Source: Cerioporus squamosus
Taxonomy: Eukaryota; Basidiomycota; Agaricomycetes; Polyporales; Polyporaceae
Direction of reading: 5' to 3'
Assembly: GCA_022592435.1 (NCBI GenBank)
Contig: JABYQS010000004.1
Span: 124,001-188,000 of the forward strand
DNA: 64,000 bases
Of the stretch, positions 1 through 12,800 are shown piece by piece (within the stretch, counting starts at the first letter, position 1; each line of letters starts with the position of its first letter). The notes under the pieces were generated by a model. It was not told the DNA's origin, ran no database searches, and saw only the letters and a program-made list of their open reading frames with translations. Made by a program: the position numbers and the translations under genes.

Positions 1-1073
1 TGGGTCGTCTATGTCAAAGGTGAGCGGGTTGTGGGGGGTGCGTGTGTTTGGTAAGAGTTAGAGGGGTGGAAGGAGCGGCGAGGAACGGGTACGGGAAGAC
101 CGATGGAGGGGTAACAGAATGATGTACAGGGTAAAAACCGAGCAGAGTCAGTGAGGTAATAATAGGTTACGGGATTTATGTGTACGGTATCGGTATGGAC
201 TTGGTGAGGCGAACGACGACGACGACGACTGACTGGAACGAGTCTGAATAGATGAAGCGCAGGATTGGGGGACTTTTGCTGTGCATGAGTGGGTGGATGC
301 GGCGTGATAGTACAGTGAGGATTCAGGGATCAGATGAGAGAGAGGGGCAGCGAGTCGGACGAAACGAGGGGACGACGCAGAGTGTGTGAAGTTGGCGGAT
401 GCGGGGAATGGGATATGGATATGGATATGGATACGGAGGGGGATCACGGAGCCCAAAACCAAGCAAAACGTCCAAGCCCGCCGTGCCTTCGAACACGTAC
501 CACACCCGTGGCGAGGGATCCAACGAGCGTACGTACGCGTCTCCAGGCACGACGAGCATTCTACCCGACGAACAAGGAAAAAGGCAAACGGTGCGAAAGT
601 GTGCGTCAGACACAGGAAAGCGCAGCAGGAGACATACACAATAAGCGATAACGAGCACGAAGCAGGAGCGCGGGACCTATCAGACAATAACGGTGCGAGA
701 GAGGGGCCATGGTGACGACGAGACGGTCCGTTGTGGGTGCGTGTAGGAGCGGGAGTTAACCCCGAGCCGTGCGGAATCGGAGGAACCGTTCAGGAGGTGC
801 GAATGATCAAGGGAGTGTCAACCACACCGAGGATGCCGGCGGCGTGCAACGGCCATGATCGTAATGAAGGCATGTTCTGATCGCCTGTGCTCCACAAAGG
901 CGCATGGACGATCGAAAGACAACGACCGGCGACCAAGAGAGACGTCGCACCCGCTCTCGGTGTAAGTCACCGAGCGCGGTGCACACCGCAGCACACCCCC
1001 AGACCGACCTCCATCCCGACACGGACCAAGGAGAAGCCCAAACGGCCACGCACCCGCACGGAAGCGCACCGTC
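1..1073. other. Non-coding stretch downstream of the kinase gene
   Basis: No reading frame here resembles a known protein. The longer open frames on either strand overlap each other and are rich in Arg, Ser and Pro, as expected for chance frames in GC-rich DNA. The stretch probably holds the 3' untranslated region of the minus-strand kinase (its stop codon is at 1074) and spacer DNA. The only visible structure is a short hexamer microsatellite near 411-433. Confidence 0.6.
411..433. repeat. Short (ATGGAT)n microsatellite
   Basis: About four tandem copies of a six-base unit (ggatat/atggat). It lies in non-coding DNA and creates the repetitive Tyr-Gly or Met-Asp runs seen in chance open frames here. 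Confidence 0.85.
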
Positions 1074-4000
1074 TTAGCTCTCCCCGTCGTACTGCAGCGT
1101 CATACTTGAGAACGCGCTGAACTCGTCCACGGTGTTCGGGTTCGGCGGAGGGTCCAGCCCGTCGTCGCCCCCTAGTCCGGGCGAGCCGGGCACGCTCGAC
1201 CCTGCGACGCCCTTGATGGGGTTCAGCGAGCTCTGCTTCTCCAGCTGGAGCGATGTCGACTCGTTCATCTGCCGGAAGTTCACCGCGTCGATCCCGTTCG
1301 AGGCGGTGGGCACGATCTGTGTGGCCAGGTGCAATGATGATGATGAAGGTGATTCGCAGAGCAGCAGATCGTTGTTGCATCATCATGGAGGACGGGATGT
1401 GGTGGGAGGGGCGGTGCGAGACGGCGAAGAGGGGAAATAAGATCGTCAGCAAGCAATTCTTCTCGGAGACGCATTACACAGGCCTCGTAACAGCATAACA
1501 GCACCCAGACAGAACACAAAGACCATGCGGTATTGCGCAGTGCATTCCCAGACGCCGCGGCTGTGCGTGTCAATTGCGGACGACGATCAAGAGAGTTAAT
1601 GGGCGGCCGCCAGGTCGATGGGACGATGATGACATCGACGGGGTTCCTTTTGCATATCACACCCCGCGCAACAGGTGAGAAGACGACGAGGGATCTCATC
1701 CTCGCCGACCGTCAATCGCGATCGGTGCTCCTGGGAGCCCGACGGATCTCCCCATTTCGGCAAATTCTAAATGCCAGATGGACGATCTCCGACATGCCCA
1801 CCGTGACTCCAGCGCGCGCAGGACGACACAGCCAGGCGACCGCAAGGCTATCACTCGTCCTTCTGAGACCCCGCGCGGCCAGCCAATCCAGCATCGCGGA
1901 GCATGCGCCTCAAAGCGGCCTGCCGCACCTAACCTGATTGGACCGCCCATGTGCGCGGCGGGGTCCCATGTGGTCACCGTGTGTGCGCGCACAGTTGCCG
2001 GGAATGGCGAGCAGGGCGGACGTAGGATGAGAAGAACACTCACCGGCGGCTGCGTGTTCCGCAGGAGACCCCAATTGATTTTGGCGAACCACTTGTGCTG
2101 CTTGACCTCCGAGGCGCCGCTCTTGCTGCCCAGGCGTGTCGATTCCCTCTTATCGAGCAGACGCGTGATGACATCCTTGCAGGCGCTACAAGAGGAAAAA
2201 CCACGTAATGGAGAGATCACGGTAGCGTTAGTGGGACGGTGCACGACAGACTTAGCCCGGAACATGCTTACTGTGACACCTTCGGCGTGTCTCGGAAATG
2301 AACGGGTAGGTTCAATATATTGTGGAACGTGTCGTTGCGCTCGACACCCTTGAACGGAGTAGTTGCGTACTGTGCAAAAAGGTCCGAGGCGTCAGTCTGT
2401 GGGAACGAGGACAGGGACCAAGCATGCGAGTCACGAAACGACTCACGATCATCTCGTAGATGAGGATACCTAGCGTCCACCAGTCCACGGCGGAGGTGTG
2501 CCCGGATGTCTGAATCACCTCGGGCGCGATGTACTCTATTGCGGAACAAAGCAACGACGCCACAACGTCAGTGCACCGCTCTTGGTCCGCCGGTGGCACC
2601 AAGCAAGGCACTCACCCTCTGTTCCTACGAACGAGTTCGTCCGGAAGTCGGCTGTGCATGCTCGGGTATCGACTAAAAGAGTCTGCGGCAGCAACACAGA
2701 ATGACAGATTTCGGATCAGCAAGCGCGGTGACGCAAGGCATGGAAGACAGGAGCATACCCCATTCTCCTCCGTGTGTATAGTCGCGGGCCGACCACCGCG
2801 CTCGTTGGATTGTTTCGCCAGGTCGAAATCCGATAGCATTATGTGCCCAGACTGGTGTAGTAGGATATCTGATGATGTGCGTGTCAGCACAGCAGCACTC
2901 CATCGCGAGGGTTCGCGGGATCAAACTCCTCGTGGCAGCCGAGACCACCGGTCAGATACGCACTTTCAGGCTTCAAGTCCCGGTAAATAAAACCCATCAA
3001 GTGCAGGTATTCCAGCGCTGCTGTCACTTCTGCCGCGTAGAATCGCGAGCATCCTCCGAGAGGCACTTCCCTGGCCGCGACTGGAGTGCTCGGAAGAACT
3101 CGCCGCCCATGCAGTACTCCATGCAGAAGTAGAGGTAGTTCTCGGACTGGAAGGAGTGGTAGAGCGTGACGATGAAGGGATGGTTTGCCGTCGCGAGAAT
3201 CTCCTGCTCCGTCAGGGCGCGCTTGATCTTTTTCCGCTCTATCATCTCCTTCTTGGAGAGGACTGTGTCCTGGGATGAGCCAGATGCGTGCATGTCGGTG
3301 CTGGGACGGCGCACCTTTCATGGCGAACAGCTTGCCCGTCTTCTTCTCCCGCACAAGGTACACCTTCCCGACGTCGCCCCTTCCCAGCATCTTGATCTTG
3401 TGGAAGCTGCCGGGACCCACCTCCACCTACACAGGGAGCACGATCTCTCCTTGAGGGGGGCGGCAAAGCGGAAGAAGTGAAGACGCGGACGTACCGACTT
3501 GACCTTGATAGAATGACTCGAATACGTCCTTCTAAACGCGATCTTCCCCGGACCCTCTGATGTCTGCGCGTTCGTAACCCGATCCTTCGTCCTGAAGCCC
3601 AAGTTGGAGCTCGCCGACCGTAATTGCCGGGAAGGCGCGCCCCGGGAGGATGCCGAGGAGAGAGTCTCGAGCGAGTTCGTGCCCTGTTCCGAGTTCGACT
3701 CAGGCATCGGAGGCACCGTGTCTCCAGGCGAGAGCAGCCCGTTCTTCGTCGTCGCGTTGGTGCTGTTCGACCGGCCGCCGAGCGCGAACAATCCCTTCGC
3801 GTTAGGCGCTGACGCGACGCGACGGATGAAACGCGACGCATTCGCCCCTATTGCCTTTGGGGACAACGGGCCACGCGACGAGGGCGTCGTCGGTGTCGGG
3901 GGCATGAAGGACAGCTGTGACGAGTTGGCCGTCTGGGACGCCTTGCGACCGAGCATGCGCTGTTTGTCGGACCGCTTCTTGGACCGCACTTTCTCTGTGC

Positions 4001-4403
4001 TCGCCGACGGCTCGACTTCTGATGACGGGGCGTGCGCGAAGTAGTCTGGGGTGGGCGGGGCTCTGTGCGCGGCCCGTGTGGGCATAGAGGGATTAGAGTC
4101 GCTGGAGAGCGTGTTCGACGAATTGTACGAAGACCGTCGATCCGGCGACGCGAGCAGAGTGGGAATCGAAGACGCAGCGGAGGTAAGGGGAGTCAGTGCG
4201 CTCGGAGAGGTATGGATGGTGCTCGTGTCAAGAGTGAGGGACGAGGTGGCAACCTTCTTGGACGACTGGCTCCCTAACCTGAATATGGACTTCCATGCAG
4301 GTTGGCTGCTAGGAGACGTGGGAGATAGGGGATGGATGGGAAGAGGAGAGTGATGTGGGATGACGGGGCTGACGCTTCCTGTGTTGGGACTTGAGTGGAC
4401 CAT
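1074..4403 (-). CDS. AGC-family Ser/Thr protein kinase, nrc-2/Fpk1 (flippase kinase) class
   Basis: The first exon (3495-4403) encodes a roughly 300-residue Ser/Pro-rich regulatory region. After an intron of about 70 nt, the kinase domain begins with the Gly-loop GRGDVGKV and the catalytic lysine in FAMK. It continues through the helix-C region, the catalytic loop YRDLKPE, the magnesium motif DFDLAK, the activation segment [14 protein letters not shown] and [11 protein letters not shown] in place of DFG, together with YRD, is characteristic of fungal nrc-2/Fpk1/Kin82 and plant AGC-VIII kinases; yeast Fpk1/2 activate phospholipid flippases at the plasma membrane. The C-terminal AGC tail ends in [15 protein letters not shown]. 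Several short introns split the catalytic domain, some ending within codons (for example between GTE and EYIAP near 2540-2610). The start at 4403 begins the long Ser-rich exon. Family assignment is firm; the substrate is inferred from homologues. Confidence 0.88.
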
Positions 4404-4839
4404 GGCTGCCCGAGCTAGTGAGCGGAAGAGGTTGGGCCGTCCGTAGGCGAGTGATGGGAGGCTGATGAAAGAATGGCAAGTAGACTACTCGCAGTCGTAC
4501 GCGGCTCAGGGGGCAGCGAGAGTACGAGGAGAGTCGTCCGGGACAGCGTCGACGAGACAGATGGGAGAATAAAGAAGAGACCCAGCGGGGCACCGTCGTC
4601 GACACTCGCTTACGGCCAAGCTTGCAAATGAGAGCGCTCGAGGACAGTAAGCGTACGCTAAGCAGTCCTGGCTCAGCGTCCTTTACTCTTCTTACCAGAC
4701 TCTAATATTACGTCAGCAGGGGCCGGTCTAGCCTGCCGCCACCACTGCTGCATCCCAGTCCGCTCGTGTCTCCTACCTGCAAGTCTGCACCCTCTTCTCC
4801 CACCACTTCCAAGCAGGGGCGCGCGGTGGCGGTCGCCCG
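4404..4839. promoter_or_regulatory. Upstream region of the kinase gene
   Basis: This is about 440 bp between the kinase start codon and the inserted hAT-like element. It should contain the 5' leader and promoter of the minus-strand kinase. I see no convincing TATA box and no protein-like frame. Confidence 0.5.
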
Positions 4840-5304
4840 TAGTGTTGCCGCGAGTTCGAGTTAAACTCGCGAGTTGCGAGTTCCGAACTCACGGAGTGGA
4901 GCAACTCGCGAGGCGAGGCAATCCACTCGCTCACATCGATGCAACTCGCTCCCAGCAGCGCCCGCATCTGATTGGTCGACAGGCCTGGCGAGACTCCACC
5001 TAGGCGCTCGCCAGGGGGCTCGTTTTCGGGTTGCTTCCCCCGAGTCCCCCGCACCTCAAATTTCAGCCTCCCTGGCCTAGGTATGCTAGAGGACAGCATC
5101 CCGGACGGCCTCAGAGCCCTACTGGGCTTAGAATAATGCTCACTGAAGGGGATTTTTGGGAGTTTATGGCTCCTGCTGCCAGAATGTCCAAACTGGGGCA
5201 ACTCGTGAGTTAAACTCGCAACTCGCCTCGGTCTGGCTCGGTGGAGCGAGTTAGACCGAGTGGCGCCAACTCGCCTCGCCTCACCTCACCTCGCGGCAAC
5301 ACTA
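4840..5304. mobile_element. Non-autonomous hAT-like DNA transposon (MITE), 465 bp
   Basis: The ends are a perfect 15-bp inverted repeat: tagtgttgccgcgag at 4840-4854 and its reverse complement at 5290-5304. Both sides carry the identical 8-bp sequence gtcgcccg (4832-4839 and 5305-5312), a target-site duplication of the length made by hAT transposases. Subterminal zones are packed with variants of actcgc/gagttgcg; for example, the 13-mer gagttaaactcgc occurs at 4858-4870 and again at 5207-5219. Such clustered subterminal motifs are usual transposase-binding arrays in hAT elements. No transposase frame is present, so movement would need an autonomous partner elsewhere. The element lies about 440 bp upstream of the kinase start. 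Confidence 0.9.
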
Positions 5305-5432
5305 GTCGCCCGCCATCGCACCCCGCACCTAGCCCCATCCAGGACCATCCGTGCCCGCGGCCGCCCGCCTGATTGCCCGACGTCGGCTGTTATATTCATC
5401 CGCCAGCATTGAAACATATACAATACCGCTTA

Positions 5433-5708
5433 TCAGGCACGGTAATTACTGCTGTCGCTGATGCGGACTCGTAGGGACTTGTCCATCCTCAGCTGCTCCT
5501 CCAGCTTCCCAGACCAACCGTAACCTTCGCACTTATAGTTCGGTATGGCTGCATAGAACGCCGCAGGCCTCGTCCAGAACGCATCTTCTCTACCAGTGAC
5601 CCTTCCTTGGCGAAAGTGGCGCGCCGGGGTTCCCTTCTGCCGCGGGTGCAGCACCTCTGCGAAGAGTTGCTCATCGTCCCCGGTGGACACGCACTGCGCA
5701 ATACGCAC
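5433..5708 (-). CDS. Possible terminal exon of an unresolved gene
   Basis: A minus-strand frame ending at a TGA at 5433 encodes about 90 residues. Composition is unlike chance frames nearby: plentiful Phe, Tyr, Lys and Glu, few Pro/Ser/Arg runs, and codons mostly ending in G or C. Recognisable stretches are DAFWTRPAAFYAAIPNY, YGWSGKLEEQL and LRVRISDSSNY. I do not recognise the family. The apparent start is probably not real; an upstream exon joined near 5710-5750 is more likely. It lies just outside the right end of the hAT-like element. Confidence 0.3.
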   Translation of the reverse strand: MRIAQCVSTGDDEQLFAEVLHPRQKGTPARHFRQGRVTGREDAFWTRPAAFYAAIPNYKCEGYGWSGKLEEQLRMDKSLRVRISDSSNYRA

Positions 5709-6340
5709 CTCCCTTGAAGCTTGAACCAGTGCACCTGAAATTGCACCCTGGCCGGCCTGTCAAGGAGAGTTCAAACTTCAAGCCCGCATAGAAGTTTCCC
5801 GGTCATCTGTCCATCGACCGTCTAACTCCGGTCACCAGACTGCTGCATGCCTGTACAGATTCCGGCGAGAGTTCTGTCTGTCGACAGTCCGGATGACGCG
5901 CTCGCCCAAATGTCAGAGAGACTCAAGGGATTTATATGCAAGAGAGGCACGCACTGATTGACTTCAGTCCAACGTCTGCGCATGCTGTATCTCGCGCAGT
6001 AATGGGATGAAGGGCAGACGAACGCGGCGACGGGCTACTGCTTGTCCTCGGAGTGCAGGGATCTCGGGACCTTTTCATATGCGCTCTTGTAGCACATGCG
6101 TTCTGATGATGCCAACGCTGGTGTGAACGCGGAAGACGAGGAAAGTCTGACGCCATGCGCACAGACCAGCAGGAAGGTGTCCCGCTTCCGCTCCCGCCGG
6201 TCCAGAGCGCAGAAGAGATCCACCAAGCTCGCACTTCTCGCCTTGACGCTGCGCGAAGTGACCGGGATATCTTCTGGCGAGCTACGATCTGTTTGAGTGC
6301 CCTCCAACAGCGAAGAAGAGCCGCAGGAGATTGAGCTTCA

Positions 6341-6860
6341 TCACGCGTCCGGGAGCCCTTCGCGCCGGAACTCCCCAGCTATGGGCCATCTCCGAAGGAA
6401 GATGCGTCTCAGCACGAAGTGAGACAGTCTGTATGATTGATGTGGACGCCAGAACGTCGGGAGCGAATGCTCACCCACTGCCAGCCTGAACGCAAAACGC
6501 GGGCGAGTCGCGGACATGCTCTGTGCTGGGAGAGGCGGCGGTGCGCGTGCGAACGCCCTGCAGATGACGGAAGGTCGGTTGCCCTTCTGTTAGATGAGTA
6601 CGTATGCAAGTGATCTCCCGCCACACCGGGCTCGTGGACCTGGGCTTACTCACCAATATGTACCACAGAGTGCCGTTATCGCCAGCGGTCAGCAGAGGGA
6701 AGGCCCGAGTAATCACAGCATCAGGGCATAACATCACGCCCTTGTCCTGCCTGATCTGCAGTGCGAACAGGGGAGTCGACCATGAGCATGTGCAGCTGGA
6801 CAGTCCCACCGCCTCCCGGGTGATGGTCAAGGAGGAAGCGCGGTCGAACATGCAATCATG
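6341..6860 (-). CDS. Two coding-like exons of an unresolved gene
   Basis: A segment at about 6655-6860 encodes a frame ending in AGDNGTLWYIL directly before a consensus donor (gtgagtaag on the minus strand). Below it, a frame from about 6560 to a stop at 6341 contains RFAFRLAVGEHSLP and SHFVLRRIFLRRWPIAGEF before terminating. Codon third positions are GC-rich in both. The intron between would be about 90 nt, with an acceptor near 6562. No family is recognised, and joining the exons is inference. An overlapping 333-residue minus-strand frame at 6827-7828 is Arg/Gly/Ser-rich and I do not favour it. Confidence 0.25.
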
Positions 6861-9800
6861 ACAGTCCGGGCGCAGGTGGAACGCACAATCAGACTGACAA
6901 GGGCTGACGAGGCCCTCAGATCACCGAGCCAGACGACAGTCAGCGTCGTGTCACGCAATGGCATGCCGTTCTGTGGTTGGGACATCGGGACTGGAAGGCG
7001 CAGGCGGGTGAGCAGGGCGGCATCGCGACATGGAGACAGTGTACGTACTTGCACACGGCTGGCAGAATTAAAATGGCTGATGGCCCAGCGCCACAAAGAC
7101 GATCCCGCCGGATATGGGAGCACCGCCAGGACGTCGGACGAGATGGCGGGATGGAGGGATGGCAGGGAAGCGATGCAGGATGCCGGGAGACGCCGGGGGT
7201 TCGCTGGTTGGGAGCGGGACCCCGAGAGCGGCGGTCGCGGTGGGCAGGAGGCCATCAGGGCAGAGACAGAGAGAGAGGCCGGGGGGTGACAGCGAGCACG
7301 GGATCGCTCCGATGGCGAGCCGGCGGATGGAGGAGATACTGCTTCTGGGGGGCCAGCGAGCATCAGCCACTGCTCGGGCGAGAGGAATGAGCCTGTCCGA
7401 CACGGGAGCCGCCCGCCGCGTTCCTGGGCGACGACTCGCGCACCGGCATCCGAGTCGCAGCAGATGGCAGCCCCAGTGCTGTTAATCCCCACCAAGCAGG
7501 GAAGCCCCGCCCCCCGCCTGACACCGCCCTCCTTACGTTCTCCCGTCCACGTCAACCATACCGCCCGCTCTTCTGCCCAGGGCAATCCGCCCGCCGTCTG
7601 CGAGCCCGTGGAGCCTCCCGCGGCTGCAGGCCTGCGCGAGAGCAGTCTCATCGACTCGCTACCGTTGCTCGTGCCAGCACTCCCCGACTGTCCCCGTAAC
7701 CACTCCCCCGGGGGAACTCCGGTTGCCCTTCTGCGGCCCATGGAGCAGGCCCGCCGGCGACGACGCCTCGACAGAGCTGCGTCCACGCAGGCACAGAGTG
7801 TGTCACGCGCATCTAGAATGTACTCCATTAGCTGCCCTGCGATCGTGTACGAGTGAGATACTCACCCCCGGAGCAACCCAATTACTTCCTTCGATCCATC
7901 TGCCAACCGGGACGCGCCAATGCAGGAAGTGCCAGTACCAGGCCAGGCTGGCGTGGTCCAGCCGGGCAACCGAGGGTCCGCAATGTCCCGATCGTCGCGA
8001 CCGAGGCATCTATCGGTGCGCCGAGTGCGAGTGCCCATGTCTGCAAAGACGTAGAGATGTGGTCAGTGCTCAGTGTGCATGGCAGCCTCGGGTCAACTTG
8101 AATGCAGGACGCACCCAGGCGCCCGCTATCGCGCTTGGTGACCGTGACCGTCGCGTATCATATCTGACCCATGCGTCGACTCTCGAGGCGGACCCGGACC
8201 CACAACTTGTCAGCGTGGGTCCCGCACTCTCGATCAAGAAGCACTCTCTAGTTCCTGGAACATCCGCTAGCCGACCTGTGAGTCCTCGTTGCAATATCTC
8301 CTTCGAGCTCGTGGACTAACCTCGCTCGAAGGTCGCCACTGGCAGCTGCCGCCGCCGAACCGTCCAGCGCAGCCTGCGACCGCACGGGTCACTGGGTCGA
8401 ACCGAGACTCAGCACGCCTGTGATCACCGGGGCGAGTAGCAGACGAGCTTACGCAACGTTCCTGGAAGCTCGCCATGGCACCGATCGACGTCTTCCCACT
8501 CGAGCTCTCGCAGCCTTGTTGTGGTTTATCGAGCCCCGCCGCGCCCTCGTACTGGCGTATCTCCGAGGAACCTCGACCGGCGATACCGATCGCCTGAACG
8601 CAGCCGCTGCATAGTTGACGTACGGGCCTCAGTGGGGTGGCCTGAACGGGCAGGCCAGCGAGCGACACTTACGTGAACACACGAGCACCGAGGGCATTGC
8701 GGGCGCAACTTGGATCTGGGTGGGCTCGTCCAGGCGGGCGTGACCCGTCACCTCATGCGCCAGCGACCATCGGCAATTCGGTCCTGTCGAGAGTGACTGG
8801 AGACCCCAAGGACCCTCGGTTGTCGTCCATGTCTCGAGACCACCCAGGGATTTGGTGGCCCTGCAGTAGCAGCCTGGGACGTGTCTCCCCTGCGATCGAG
8901 TCCTGATTCCTGAACTCAAGTTAGCTCCTCGCTGGCAGCTCCCGCAGCACATCGAACTGTCGACCTGGCCTTCGAATACTACTCACTGCAGCTGCAGCAA
9001 CGCCACCCGCAACTGTGTAGCCACGCCGGCCCATCTCTCATCCCTCTGCAGCACCTCCCTTTTCGTCGACCCGCACATGCTGGGATTACCTGCCTTCCGT
9101 GTGTCCTCGGTCGGGTGGGGGGCCCTGCTGGAAACATCCGCTCGGGTCCACTCGGCATCTGTCTCGCCGCCTAGCTTACGAGTTCGTGTACCCATGGTCG
9201 ATGCACTGAGGGTGAGCATTGACGGCAGTGCACTCGCTCGCCAGCCCGTAGTTCTTCGCGGGCAAGTCTAGCCGTACATAGTGCCAAGGCACCCGCGCAC
9301 GCTCGTCATCAAGGCGTGAAGGTTGGTTGAAGATGCTCGTGTAGGAAGAAACATGAACAAAGCAGGCGTACCTTACTCGTAGCTTCGTCGGACGGAGGAC
9401 GGCTCGGGGAGGGTGAAGGGTGCGAAGCACCTCAGAGGCTACACGGGTGGCTCTGGCGGGGAGCGCAATTGCCCGCCTGTACCGCTTGTGTCCACTCGTC
9501 CGAGGACGGAGGCGACCGGCTGGTTCCGGGCAAGTGGTACCTAGATTCAGGTTGAGGGAAGGGACGAGACCGTTTAGCAAACATTGGCGTAAGGTCACGC
9601 ATATCCACACCGCCATGTCATCCCTAGCATATCCGAACATCGCTTGACCACATCACGGACGAGGAGCTGCGAAAGGTTGTATCCCCGGACACGTATGGTC
9701 GACGAATCGCTCACTGAGCGCATTGCACCCGAACACAGAAGCTGTCGCGTTGCGGAAGTGGGAACTCCAGTGCCATCTGCAGCTGCTCTTCCGGGAGACA

Positions 9801-12800
9801 TCGGTCCGTTCACGACTTGCTCCTGACTAGCGAAAGCTATAGCTGGAACTCGGACAAACGCACGGACCACTTCACTCACCATCTGGGCTACCAATCCAGG
9901 CCCCTCTTTGGGGCGCAGAGCATTTCTCGAGCGGGCGGTTGTGTGGGAGAGGCTGTATCGCACTTGAGATGTATGTCTCGGAACGAAGTGAGTGCTGGGA
10001 TCATCCGTTTCTGCCCCGCAAGTCGTTCGAACCGCTCTCGGGACGACGACATATCACTGACCCTGTTCCTGGCTGGTAGGAGGCTATCACCCGCCGCATG
10101 ATCATGTAATCAGTTACAAGGGAAATGCGGAGTTCAGAGGAGTCATGCGCACCGTGCCTCTACCACCGCACAGATGTACTAAGTATATCGCTGCCGCATC
10201 GCTATCGCACAAGTATCGCAAGGCGCTGCAGGCGTGCCACGACGCTCGAGGCACATGTAGACATGGCTCGGGTGTGTGGGCGATGACCGTCCGAAGGTTC
10301 CTGTCCGCCCGTTGACATTGTGTTCCTGTGCAGATCAACATGAGTACATGTGAGCACAAGGGACCCAAGCCGTGACGCGGACACTACGTACTTGTTCTGT
10401 GATAGAGGGTTAAACGATCTGGTACCTTACCACTGCGATCGCCATAGCTGACCCGCATCCCAGAAGTTCGACCGTCGATTGTTGCAACAAGGGGCGGCGA
10501 CGACTCGACTAAGGTAGCACCCACAATTGAGAGAGTGAGGCGGCTCCAGCTAAGTGTCTCGCAGGTCCGGATGTATGGCCCTCCCAGCGGTCTGATACTT
10601 AGCGTGCGGCGATGCGACGGGTACAACTACCATTCCCTCTTCCTGTAACGTCGGAAGGTCGTGGAAGACCGTTCGCCCCTTGGAGCTATCAAAGACGACC
10701 GCGCGGCAAAAGCGCGACACCGACCCATCTGTCTCCCGGCGTACGGCGGACCTACGAAACACTGCGGGTTTGGGACGCAGACCGTGCTCCGACCTGGTCG
10801 GAGGCACTGGCATCGCGCCAGGTGAAGCCAAAGCCGCTGCGCCGCGAGCATATGGTCCTGGGGGTGACATAGTTAGCGAGCATTGGGGGCGATAGTACAG
10901 AGAGCTTTAGGTTACCAGGGTCGGGATGCCATAGTAGGCTGTGACCGTTGGGCCAGCGACGTCAAGGGCGGACGCTGGGCTTTTGAGGTACGACAGAGCC
11001 TGCGTTGGATGGACGGCCCCGATGCGTGGTTCTGCTCTGGTTCTAAGTTCCAGCCAGAGAAACGCCGAACCAGGATAGGGCGCTCCCTCGAAAGGCGTCT
11101 TCGCAATGGATGACCTATCCGCAGGTGCTTGTAAGTAACTTCAAACCCTCTCTCTGAGACGAGCATCGCGCATCCAGACTTCTCGTCCGAGTGCGTCGGA
11201 TGCAACGCACGAATCCTGTGATGGGGACTGCGAGATCTTACGGCCTGCTGAGCGTAAGTCGACAAACGTACTGTCAGCCTTCCGTCATTTCGAGAGCTTC
11301 AACGGGAGTGAAACAGGTGGCTTACCTGGTAAGCGAACTGTACAGCTGTGCGTGCGCTTCGCCCCAAGCAAGCCAGACCCAAGGTCCGGGTCATGAATAT
11401 GCTCGAGGCAGCGTAAACCCGTCCTGTCATGACCCATCAGCACCAGCTCCGGGTGAGACATCCTCCCAGTGCATAAGCATACTCATACAATGTGTCTATG
11501 CACCGTCAAGGACGGAGCTGACGACAAAGCCCGAGTCCCGACGCACCGACGCGACCGGAGCAGACATCGCAATGACGTCGACGGTCGGAAACTCGGAGCC
11601 TCCGCGAAGATATACCTGCCTCGCCCCGGACACTATAGACTAATAGAGCACGCGGGCGTGCAACCCCATATCGTGGACATCGCGAGCTATCGGACTCGGA
11701 GGTAAGTGTAGTCGTTGCATGCTACACGCGGGCACACGAGCTACGTTCGGCGTTCCCAGGGTACTGGGAGAAGACGGGAGTGAGCACGAGAGCGGAAAAT
11801 CAAATTGCGTTACGTACTTACGTATTGCCGTCCTGCAACGAACCCGTGGAACATGCAAGTCCGAAGGCGGGAGCCTGAGCGGACAAGGCTATCTACACTT
11901 CTGACGTCGACGTTGATGTTCGTCGAGTCATCCGGGATATCCGATCGGAGGACAAGAGACTCGCGCACCATGAGGGTTAGGAAGGACGCGGCAGTTCGCA
12001 CTCTGACGAACAGTCCCGGGCAGTTGGAAATCGTCGTCTTACGTGCACGACATCAGCATCGATTACGCGCACAGCGTAGGTGGGGATGACAGACGACCTC
12101 GCGGTCAACATGGCATTGGTGATAGATCGGAGGTAAACAAGCCTACGCGAGCCTTGACGAAGGCGCAGTGACTTGCAGCCAACCAGGAGGACTCGGCTCG
12201 GACATCGTGCGAGCGCTGTGAAGATCCTGTAAATTCACACCCAATCAATTCAGAACAGAAAACGTCATTTACGCACGTATAGTCTGCGTCGGAGAAGCCA
12301 CAAAAGCGGTTCTCATACCATAGTTGCTGCGCAACAGAGAGTTGCGTTCGTCCGGAGTTGAGTGTCGTACGAGCTGCGGGTTTGCCAAGAGCAACTCCAC
12401 ATCTGTATGTACTGATGCGTACACACAGCGGGTTGTTCGTGGAACCCGTCGCAGTACAACCTGAGACCCCGGACATACGTGCTCGGCGACCCAACTCCGA
12501 GCTCTGTCGGTAAGTTTTCTGTATTCTGCATGGGAAAGACTGTAACAACGGTCGTCTGCAGAGTCCCGGCCGCGATACCTCGTCTGATCAGAGCTCTGAA
12601 GAACGAGCATCCAAACCCCGTTCAGATTCTTATGGGCCCATTGTGTCAGCTCGGTCGATCGAAGCAGACAATCGACATAACAAAAGACCGGCCCATCAGG
12701 ACGAGTTGATTACATGGTGGAGGAAGCACCGTCTACAACCTCCCCTCCGTGAGGACCACTCACGCAGGGCCTGTTATAGGCCACACCCCGTCCACCTCCA

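Noticed and set aside
6827..7828. 333-residue minus-strand open frame
   Set aside because: Arg/Gly/Ser/Pro-rich composition in a locally very GC-rich stretch; no motif and no consistent splice context. Chance is a good explanation.
8380..8420. GGTTCGACC word on the minus strand, resembling a tRNA T-loop
   Set aside because: Flanking bases do not pair to form a T-stem and no A-box lies upstream.
10680..10872. TLRVWDADRA peptide suggesting a WD40 repeat in the island
   Set aside because: A single WD-like word without the preceding GH-containing strand, and no further blades on either side.
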